The notes beneath the pieces were generated by a model, which made no database searches, was not told the origin of the DNA, and was given only the letters and a program-made list of their open reading frames with translations. A DNA stretch of 52,713 nt from CAYGLV01 sp964351025. GTDB lineage: Bacteria; Actinomycetota; Thermoleophilia; Gaiellales; Gaiellaceae. Both the position numbers and the translations under genes were made by a program. Location of the stretch: positions 1 to 52,713 of the forward strand of contig CAYGLV010000011.1 of assembly GCA_964351025.1 (NCBI GenBank). Direction: 5' to 3'. Shown here in pieces: positions 47,020-52,713 of this stretch (positions are counted from its first letter, which is position 1; each line of letters starts with the position of its first letter).

Positions 47020-48372
47020 TCAGAACCGGACATCCTGCAACGCTTCGGCCGCGTGCCTGTAGAGCCGTGCAGCCTCGGAGTCGTCGCCGCGCCTCGCGGC
47101 GAGGTCGCCGAGCGCCACCCAGGCACCTGCGCGGTGGCTGACGGAGTCGAGCTGCGCGCACGTCCGCTCGGCGGTGCGGAACCACTCCTCGGCCTCGTCG
47201 AGCCGGTCGCGTTCGAGCAGTGAACGCCCGAGCACGAGCTGGGTCGGGCCGATCTCGTGCAGGTAGTCCTCGCGGTCTTCGAGCAGCTTCAGCGAATGCC
47301 GCGCATGCTCGTCGGCCTCGTCGTGGTGTCCGAGGTGCAGGTGTACCGCTGCGAGCGAGCCGGCGGCTTGAGCCGCATCCTCGACCGAATCCACCTCGAG
47401 AGCGACGGCGTAGGACGCCTTCAGGTACTCGATCGCCTCCTCGGGATGGCCGAGGAGGTGATTCAGGCCACCGAGGTTCGTGAGCAGCTTGCCGACGTTG
47501 CGCTCGTCGGCGAGCTCCTGATAGAGCCCCCGGGCCTGCTCTGCGTAGTTCCGGGAGAGCACCCAGTGACCCATCCGCTCGGCCACCAGGGAGGCCTGGT
47601 AGTACGTGTTCGCCATCGTCCGGCGGTCGTCGAGCGAGCGGGCGAGCTCGAGCGCGCGCTCGACGTCCTCGCGCGCGGCCTCGAAGTCCCGCTGACGCCG
47701 GTAGCAGCGCGAGCGCCAGCCGAGAATGTCGGCCCGCAAGAGATCGCACGGGAACTCCGACCTCTCCGCAAGCGCAAGCGCCTCGTCGAGGAGACCGACC
47801 GCGATCGCGATGCTGGCGAGCTTGTAGCGGCAGACGCCGAGCCGGAACAGCACGTCCGCCCGGTCCACGTCGGAGAACTGCGGCCCCTCGACGAGCGAGC
47901 GGGCGTGGGTGAGCAGCTTGATTCCGGTGTGAGGGTCGCCGTCCTGCTGGCGTGCCCAGGCCTCGCCGATGTGCGCGCGCACGTCGAGCTCGATTGACCC
48001 GGTCGGAGCGACGGCGCCTCGGGCCTCCTCGAACAGCGCCACGGCCTCGCCGTGACGGTGCGCCTCAATCAGCGCTTCGGCCCGGGCGAGCATCGCCTCG
48101 ACGCGGCCGCGCTCGTCCGTGGAGATGTCGCTCGCGAGGAAGGCGGGATCCACACCCAGCCGCTCGGCGAGCCACGCCACCGTGCTCGGCGTCGGGCGCG
48201 TCTTGCCGCGCTCGATCTGGCTCACGTACTCCTTCGAGAACCGCTCGCCGGCGAGCTCCGTCTGCGTCAGCCCGGCCGCGACGCGCAGCGAGCGCAGGCG
48301 CTCGCCGAGGCGGGAGGCCGGTGCAGGTGAAGAGCTGTGTGTCTGGGTCTGGTTCACGGCGGCGGTTGACAC
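47020..48372 (-). CDS. XRE-family HTH regulator with C-terminal TPR array
   Basis: A 450-residue regulator. Residues 22-78 form an XRE helix-turn-helix (RLGERLRSLRVAAGLTQTEL...SKEYVSQIERGKTRPTPSTV). From about 90 to 445 run at least seven tetratricopeptide-like hairpins, e.g. ADVLFRLGVCRYKLASIAIAVGLLDEAL and GKLLTNLGGLNHLLGHPEEAIEYLKASY. This is the RRNPP (Rap/NprR/PlcR/Rgg-like) architecture, in which the TPR groove binds a peptide. GTG 48372 is chosen because a TATAGT -10 puts the transcript start near 48459, below an in-frame start at 48480; GTG 48357 is an alternative. ACTTGAC-type boxes cover its promoter. Confidence 0.88.
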   Translation of the reverse strand: MSTAAVNQTQTHSSSPAPASRLGERLRSLRVAAGLTQTELAGERFSKEYVSQIERGKTRPTPSTVAWLAERLGVDPAFLASDISTDERGRVEAMLARAEALIEAHRHGEAVALFEEARGAVAPTGSIELDVRAHIGEAWARQQDGDPHTGIKLLTHARSLVEGPQFSDVDRADVLFRLGVCRYKLASIAIAVGLLDEALALAERSEFPCDLLRADILGWRSRCYRRQRDFEAAREDVERALELARSLDDRRTMANTYYQASLVAERMGHWVLSRNYAEQARGLYQELADERNVGKLLTNLGGLNHLLGHPEEAIEYLKASYAVALEVDSVEDAAQAAGSLAAVHLHLGHHDEADEHARHSLKLLEDREDYLHEIGPTQLVLGRSLLERDRLDEAEEWFRTAERTCAQLDSVSHRAGAWVALGDLAARRGDDSEAARLYRHAAEALQDVRF

Positions 48373-48454
48373 AGTAAGGGCTAGAGGTTCCGGTTTTGCA
48401 AGCGGGCCACCGGATTTCCCTCGGAAGGGGTACGGCGTCCCGGTCTCTCGATCG

Positions 48455-48528
48455 GTCAAGTCGCGACTATACAAGATCACTTGACCGAGCTACTTGACTC
48501 GATACGAAAACGCCACTACAGTCTTGAC
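48455..48528. promoter_or_regulatory. divergent promoter region with four ACTTGAC boxes
   Basis: Boxes: GTCAAGT (48455-48461, inverted), ACTTGAC (48479-48485), ACTTGAC (48492-48498) and TCTTGAC (48522-48528). The first two form a perfect 10-bp inverted repeat, TCGGTCAAGT/ACTTGACCGA, with a 17-nt spacer. On the minus strand TATAGT (48471-48466) is the regulator's -10. On the plus strand TTGACT (48494-48499), 17 nt and TACAGT (48517-48522) form a near-consensus promoter. One box overlaps the plus -35, so part of the repetition may reflect promoter consensus. Confidence 0.65.
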
Positions 48529-48566
48529 CAGCTTGCACCGCCGGACGCCAGGGCTCAGTGCAAGTC

Positions 48567-48647
48567 ATGGCGCGCCACTTCAAGCGACCGCCGCAGCCGG
48601 AGGAAGTGACTTGCCGCAGAGTCACGCCCTATCCGGAGTGTCGCTGA
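48567..48647 (+). CDS. 26-residue Cys-containing reading frame in the divergent transcript
   Basis: ATG 48567 to TGA 48647 encodes a basic, proline-rich peptide starting MARHFKRPPQPEEV, with two cysteines ten residues apart in the C-terminal half (TCRR and PECR). It has no clear ribosome binding site, and two of the stems overlap it, so it may be chance within a structured RNA. Confidence 0.25.
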   Translation: MARHFKRPPQPEEVTCRRVTPYPECR

Positions 48648-48673
48648 AGGGGTTGCTTGCCTTCTCAGGAGAT

Positions 48674-48697
48674 GTCCCCGGGGCCGCAGCCGGGGAC
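48674..48697. terminator. hairpin ending the short divergent transcript
   Basis: GTCCCCGG-GGCCGCAG-CCGGGGAC is a perfect 8-bp stem, extended by flanking GAG/CTC. It lies 16 nt before the stop of the convergent tetR gene, so it may serve both directions. Confidence 0.65.
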
Positions 48698-48712
48698 TCT
48701 CCACGGACCAGC

Positions 48713-49315
48713 TCAGTCCCGGCCGGCGAGCCAGCGTAGGCGAGACGCGGCGATGCCGGCGAGCTCGTCCTCGCCGAGCAGCCCGCCCAGCCGGTCGGCA
48801 ACGGTCAGCAGCAAGCCGCCGGCGAGGAAGATCCACGCCTCAGCGCCCGGATCGCGCTCGCGGGCGACACCGCCTGCCGCCTGCGCCCTGCCGATCACGT
48901 CGCGCACGAACGCGTGCACGGCGCTCATGTGCGCCCGGAGGTGGTCGCGGATGACCTCGTCGTCCCCGGCTTCTGCGAGGCCCTGAATCCACAGCGTGGA
49001 CGGGAGCACGACATCGTCCTTGATCGAGAGCACGGCGTTGCGCATCGCCCAGATCCACAGAGACGGGTCGTCTGCGGCGGCGACGGCGCACTCCCAGCTC
49101 TCGCGCAGGCCACGCCAGGCCTCGTCGAAGCAGGCGAGGTAGAGCGCGCGCTTCGAGGGGAAATGGCGGTAGAGGACGGGCTCACTGACGCCGGCGGCGC
49201 GCGCGATCTCCGCCGTCGTCACGCCGCGATAGCTGCCGGCGGCGAAGATCGGCAGCGCGGCCTCGAGCAGCGACTGCCGCCGTTCCGCGGCCGGCAGCCT
49301 GACTGCGGGGCTCAT
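48713..49315 (-). CDS. TetR-family transcriptional regulator
   Basis: A 200-residue TetR repressor. The N-terminal HTH is RRQSLLEAALPIFAAGSYRGVTTAEIARAAGVSEPVLYRHFPSKRALY, followed by a ligand-binding helical domain. ATG 49315 overlaps the stop of the DHA2 exporter (TGATG), so exporter and regulator form an operon. It probably represses the exporter through the TAGTG-AG-CACTA site at the operon's promoter. Confidence 0.92.
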   Translation of the reverse strand: MSPAVRLPAAERRQSLLEAALPIFAAGSYRGVTTAEIARAAGVSEPVLYRHFPSKRALYLACFDEAWRGLRESWECAVAAADDPSLWIWAMRNAVLSIKDDVVLPSTLWIQGLAEAGDDEVIRDHLRAHMSAVHAFVRDVIGRAQAAGGVARERDPGAEAWIFLAGGLLLTVADRLGGLLGEDELAGIAASRLRWLAGRD

Positions 49316-50754
49316 CACACGACCGCCTGCTCCTGTGCCTGCTCACGCGCGGGGTGGTGCGTGCGCACGAGCAGCGCGGCGACCACGGCGGCCGCGAACG
49401 CGAAGCCCGCGCCCACGTAGAGCGAGCGCGTGAAACCGGCCATGAACGCCTCCTCGCGCGAGGCTCCCGCAGCGAGGGCCGTAACCGAGCGGTCGGTGAG
49501 GATCGCTCCCATGATCGCGATCCCCAGAGCGCCCCCGACCTGGCGGAAGGTGTTGAGGATGCCCGAGCCGACGCCGGCCTTGTCCACCGGCACGGCGCCC
49601 AGCGCGGCGGCGGTCATCGGGGACATCGCCATCGCCATCCCCACGCCGCCCGTCAGGAGCCCGGGGAGCACGTTCCAAAAGGACGATCCCGCCTCGAGCT
49701 GGGCGTAGGAGAGAAGGGAGACGCCCGTGAGCGTCATCCCCACCGTCATCAGCCAGCGCGAGCCGAAGCGATCGGACGCCTTCCCGGCGATGGGCGCCAC
49801 GAGGATGATCAGCAGCGTCATCGGCAGGAACGTCGCCCCCGCCTCGACCGCCGAGTAGCCGAGGATGTTCTGCATATACAGCGAGACGAAGAAGAAGACG
49901 CCGAACATCGCGAGTGAGACGAGCAGCGCGACGATGTTCGCGCCGGCAAACGTGCCCTGGCGGAAGAGCGAGAGGTCCATCATCGGAAGCCGCTGGTGCA
50001 GTTCGAGCAGGACGAAGGCGACGAGGGCGATTCCAGCGGCCGCGAAGAGGGAGAGGATCGTCGGCGAGCTCCAGCCGTAGTGGCTGCCCTCGATCAGCGC
50101 GAAGACGAGCGCGAACAGGCCGCCGGCCGAGACGAGCAGTCCGGGGACGTCGAGCCGCTGCTCGTGCGTCGAGTCGCGCGACTCGGGGACGATCAGAAGG
50201 GTGGCGACGACTCCGAGTGCGCCGACGGGGACGTTGACGAAGAAGATCCAGTTCCAGGAGATGTGCTCGGTGATGAGGCCGCCGACGAGTGGGCCGATCG
50301 CCAGTGCCATCGCCGAGACGCCCGCCCAGATCCCGATCGCCGCACCGCGCTCGCGCGGCGGGAACGTCGCCGAGATGATCGAGAGGGTCGCCGGCATCAT
50401 GAACGCAGCCCCGAAGCCCTGAACCACACGCGCGCCGATCAGCAGGCCGGCGTCGCCCGCGAGGCCGCACGCGAGCGAGGAGACGGTGAAGACCGCGAGG
50501 CCGATCAGGAAGACGCGCCGCCGCCCGTACATGTCGGCGATCTTCCCGCCGCTCAGCATCAGCACCGCGAAGCTGAGCGCATAGCCCGTGACGACCCACT
50601 CGAGCTCCGAGACGCCGATGCCCAGGTCGCGCTGGATCGACGGCAGCGCGACGTTCACGATCGTGTTGTCGAGCATGATCATGAACAGCGCGAAGGAGAG
50701 CGCCGCCAGCGTCCACCATTTCCTGTTCGCCTCTGCGAAGATCCGTGCCTTCAT
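49315..50754 (-). CDS. DHA2-family (EmrB/QacA-type) MFS drug exporter
   Basis: A 479-residue, 14-TM drug:proton antiporter. It has the DHA2 motif D1 in LDNTIVNVALPSIQRDL, motif A in GGKIADMYGRRRVFLIG and motif C-like GIWAGVSAMALAIGPLVGGL. It exports toxic hydrophobic compounds. ATG 50754 is followed at the other end by the overlapping tetR gene, and its promoter region is shared with the divergent acyl-CoA synthetase. Confidence 0.93.
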   Translation of the reverse strand: MKARIFAEANRKWWTLAALSFALFMIMLDNTIVNVALPSIQRDLGIGVSELEWVVTGYALSFAVLMLSGGKIADMYGRRRVFLIGLAVFTVSSLACGLAGDAGLLIGARVVQGFGAAFMMPATLSIISATFPPRERGAAIGIWAGVSAMALAIGPLVGGLITEHISWNWIFFVNVPVGALGVVATLLIVPESRDSTHEQRLDVPGLLVSAGGLFALVFALIEGSHYGWSSPTILSLFAAAGIALVAFVLLELHQRLPMMDLSLFRQGTFAGANIVALLVSLAMFGVFFFVSLYMQNILGYSAVEAGATFLPMTLLIILVAPIAGKASDRFGSRWLMTVGMTLTGVSLLSYAQLEAGSSFWNVLPGLLTGGVGMAMAMSPMTAAALGAVPVDKAGVGSGILNTFRQVGGALGIAIMGAILTDRSVTALAAGASREEAFMAGFTRSLYVGAGFAFAAAVVAALLVRTHHPAREQAQEQAVV

Positions 50755-50776
50755 CTCACACCCTTTCGTCCTAAGT

Positions 50777-50788
50777 TAGTGAGCACTA
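50777..50788. promoter_or_regulatory. TetR-type palindrome between the exporter and the acyl-CoA synthetase
   Basis: TAGTG-AG-CACTA is a perfect 5-bp inverted repeat lying 23 bp before the exporter ATG. It overlaps the start of a TACGGT hexamer (50787-50792) that could be the -10 of the divergent synthetase gene. It is short, so a tentative operator for the tetR product. Confidence 0.45.
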
Positions 50789-50798
50789 CGGTAGCGAT

Positions 50799-52713
50799 TT
50801 GCCCTACTCCTGGACCCCCACACCGGAGCAGCTCGAGCGCGCGAACGTGACGCGTCTCGCACGCGCGCTCGGCTGCGCCGGCGACTTCCATGCCCTCCAC
50901 CGGCTCTCCGTCGAGCAGCCCGAGGTCTTCTGGCCCGCCGTCGTCGAGGATCTCGGGATCGAGTTCTCGCAGCCGTGGGAGACGGTGCTCGACGAGTCGC
51001 GCGGGATCGAGTGGGCGACGTGGTTTTCCGGCGGAAGGCTCAACCTCGCGTGGAACTGCCTCCACAAGTGGGCCCGCGGCGACCTCGCGGACGTCGAGGC
51101 GGCGGTCTTCCGGGCCGAGGACGGCACGCGCGCGGCACTTACCTGGCGCGAGCTGTCCCACGAGACGGCGCGGCTCGCGGAGGCTCTTGCCTCGCTCGGG
51201 ATCGGCGAGGGCGACGCCGTCGGGATCTTCCTGCCGATGTCGCCGCAGGTCGCGATCGCCTCGCACGCCTGCGCGCACCTCGGTGCCGTCCAGGTGCCGA
51301 TCTTCTCGGGCTTCGCAGCGCCCGCCATCTCGGCACGCCTCGCCGACGCGGGCGCGAAGGCCCTGATCACGGCGGACGGCTCTCTCCGTCGCGGCAAGGT
51401 CGTACCGATGAAGGAGATCGCCGACGAGGCCCTGCGCGAGGCGCCGAGCGTCGAGCACGTCGTCGTCTGGAGCCGGCTCGGGCTCGACTGGCCGGGTGTG
51501 CCGGGCCGCGACCACTCGTGGGTGGCGCTCGTCGAGGGCTGCACCGGCGAGCTGCCCCCCGTCGACGTGGCGAGCGAAGCGCCGTACCTGCTCGCGTACA
51601 CCTCCGGTACGACGGGCAAGCCGAAGGGCGCCCTGCACGTGCAGGGCGGCTTCCTCGTCTCGATCGCGCGCGAGACCGCCTACCAGGCCGACATCGATGC
51701 CGGCGACCGCGTGCTCTTCGCCACGGACATGGGCTGGATCATGGGGCCCTGGACAGTCGTGGGCGCGGGCGCGCTCGGCGCAACCGTGATCTACATGGAG
51801 GGCGCTCCGGACTGGCCCGCGGACCGCGTCTGGCGGCTCGTCGAGGAGGAGCAGGTGACGATGCTCGGGATCTCACCGACGCTCGTCCGCTCGCTGATCC
51901 CCAAGGGCGACCCCCAGACCGACCTTTCCTCGCTGCGCGTCGTGACGACGACGGGAGAGCCGTGGAACGCAGGCCCCTACGACTGGCTGAACGAGCACGT
52001 CTGCGGCGGCGGGCGGATCCCGATCGCGAACATCTCCGGCGGAACCGAGGTCGGCGCCTGCTTCCTGTCGGTGAGCATGCTGGCGCCGACGAAGCCGTGC
52101 TCACTCGGCTTCCCCGCGCTCGGGCAGGCGATGGACGTCTTCGGCCCGGACGGTCAGCCGGTGCGGGGCGAGGTCGGCGAGCTCGTCTGCACGCGGCCGT
52201 GGCCCGGGATGACACGTGGCATCTGGGGCGATCCGGCGCGGTACCTCGAGACGTACTGGAGCCGGTTTCCCGGCGTCTGGGTGCACGGCGACTGGGCCTC
52301 GGTGGACGCCGACGGCTACTGGTACCTGCACGGCCGCTCCGACGACACGCTCAACGTCGCCGGCAAGCGGATCGGGCCGGCCGAGCTCGAGTCGGCGGCC
52401 CTCAACTGCCCCGCCGTGGCCGAGGCGGCTGCGATCGGCATCCCACATGAGGTGAAGGGCGAGGCCGTCTGGATGTTCTGCACGCTCAAGCCGGGTGCAA
52501 CGGCGACGTCGGGGGAGGTCTCGGACGCCGTCACCGCCGAGCTGGGCAAGGCTTTCCGGCCGGAGCGCGTCCTCTTCGTCTCGGCGCTCCCGAAGACCCG
52601 CTCGGCGAAGATCGTGCGGCGCGCGGTGCGCGCGCGGGCGCTCGGCACCGACCCGGGCGATCTCTCGACGCTCGAAAATCCCGAGTCGCTCGACGAGATC
52701 TCGCGCGTCGTCT
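50799..52713 (+). CDS. acyl-/acetyl-CoA synthetase (AMP-forming), 3' truncated by the window
   Basis: At least 638 codons, open to the window edge. An N-terminal acetyl-CoA-synthetase-type region is present (EDLGIEFSQPWETVLDESRG...GGRLNLAWNCLHKW). Core motifs are AYTSGTTGKPKG (about 266-277), ISGGTEVGACF, HGDWASVDADGYWYLHGRSDDTLNVAGKRIGPAELE and the catalytic-Lys region KTRSAKIVRR (about 600). The size fits AcsA/PrpE-like enzymes that activate short acids to CoA thioesters. TTG 50799 is the best start: a TAA lies upstream in frame and TACGGT is 6 nt before it. Substrate is unknown. Confidence 0.9.
   Translation, partial: MPYSWTPTPEQLERANVTRLARALGCAGDFHALHRLSVEQPEVFWPAVVEDLGIEFSQPWETVLDESRGIEWATWFSGGRLNLAWNCLHKWARGDLADVEAAVFRAEDGTRAALTWRELSHETARLAEALASLGIGEGDAVGIFLPMSPQVAIASHACAHLGAVQVPIFSGFAAPAISARLADAGAKALITADGSLRRGKVVPMKEIADEALREAPSVEHVVVWSRLGLDWPGVPGRDHSWVALVEGCTGELPPVDVASEAPYLLAYTSGTTGKPKGALHVQGGFLVSIARETAYQADIDAGDRVLFATDMGWIMGPWTVVGAGALGATVIYMEGAPDWPADRVWRLVEEEQVTMLGISPTLVRSLIPKGDPQTDLSSLRVVTTTGEPWNAGPYDWLNEHVCGGGRIPIANISGGTEVGACFLSVSMLAPTKPCSLGFPALGQAMDVFGPDGQPVRGEVGELVCTRPWPGMTRGIWGDPARYLETYWSRFPGVWVHGDWASVDADGYWYLHGRSDDTLNVAGKRIGPAELESAALNCPAVAEAAAIGIPHEVKGEAVWMFCTLKPGATATSGEVSDAVTAELGKAFRPERVLFVSALPKTRSAKIVRRAVRARALGTDPGDLSTLENPESLDEISRVV

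Larger units (their letters stand above)
48529..48700 (+). ncRNA. short multi-hairpin transcript divergent from the XRE-TPR gene
   Basis: Downstream of the plus-strand promoter are successive stems: CTTGCAC/GTGCAAG (48532-48538 with 48558-48564), GTGACT/AGTCAC (48606-48611 with 48620-48625), GAAGG/CCTTC (48646-48650 with 48660-48664) and a final GTCCCCGG/CCGGGGAC. The unit ends just before the convergent tetR stop. It also contains a 26-codon frame (48567-48647). A small regulatory RNA, a small-peptide mRNA or both are possible; no known family is recognised. Confidence 0.45.

Noticed and set aside
1..52713. CRISPR array, rRNA, tRNA or replication origin
   Set aside because: No regularly spaced repeats, no rRNA-like blocks, no convincing cloverleaf and no DnaA-box cluster were noticed on reading both strands by eye.

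Overview
The window is a GC-rich, gene-dense bacterial chromosome segment with no ribosomal RNA, tRNA or CRISPR. High GC with strong G/C third-position bias, GTG/TTG starts, many leaderless genes, actinobacterial-type PHO boxes, a PAC2-family protein, a CtaA-type haem A synthase and a KorAB 2-oxoacid:ferredoxin oxidoreductase together suggest an actinomycetote, perhaps of the Thermoleophilia. That placement is inference from gene content, not a computed phylogeny.

Layout. 1-2.3 kb: a Rieske oxygenase and an ACR3 arsenite exporter preceded by a tiny overlapping reading frame. 2.4-11.3 kb: a phosphate region. A DUF47-Pit transporter pair runs tail-to-tail into a minus-strand series (pstS2-pstC-pstA-pstB-phoU, then a second pstS). 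Two three-unit PHO boxes sit before the two pstS genes. A PhoR-like kinase without membrane segments is divergent from a PhoP-type regulator. 11.3-15.4 kb: two tiny zinc-ribbon proteins, a DUF1003 membrane protein, a haloalkane-dehalogenase-like hydrolase, a MarR-MFS pair whose operator overlaps the marR start, and a small protein behind a structured leader. 15.3-17.7 kb: a formyltransferase, an aldo/keto reductase and a small secreted protein.

17.7-28.3 kb: a catabolic and uptake cluster. It has two FAD amine/amino-acid oxidoreductases, a proline racemase/hydroxyproline epimerase-family enzyme, a Rid protein, a FadR-type GntR regulator and a complete branched-chain-type ABC importer. The set fits uptake and oxidation of a cyclic amino acid such as hydroxyproline. 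28.3-28.8 kb is a scar: an IS256-type transposase fragment joined directly to a decayed copy of the korB 3' end. 28.8-32 kb: korA-korB plus a small trailing gene. 32-38 kb: small hypotheticals, a VOC protein, an O-antigen-ligase-like protein with a methyltransferase, an AlkA-type glycosylase, proC and pgl. 38-46.8 kb: a CapA-like protein, a large SF2 helicase, a PAC2 protein, ctaA, selD, a highly structured 300-bp intergenic region, an SDR and a thioredoxin-like lipoprotein. 49-52.7 kb: a TetR/DHA2-exporter pair and a truncated acyl-CoA synthetase.

The strongest candidate for something undescribed is at 46.9-48.7 kb. An XRE-TPR regulator of RRNPP-like architecture is followed at once by a 32-codon gene with a very strong ribosome binding site and a signal-peptide-like product. 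Divergent from the regulator is a well-formed promoter for a short, multi-hairpin transcript ended by a terminator-like stem. Four copies of an ACTTGAC-type box lie over the two divergent promoters. This looks like a self-contained peptide- and/or RNA-linked regulatory switch.
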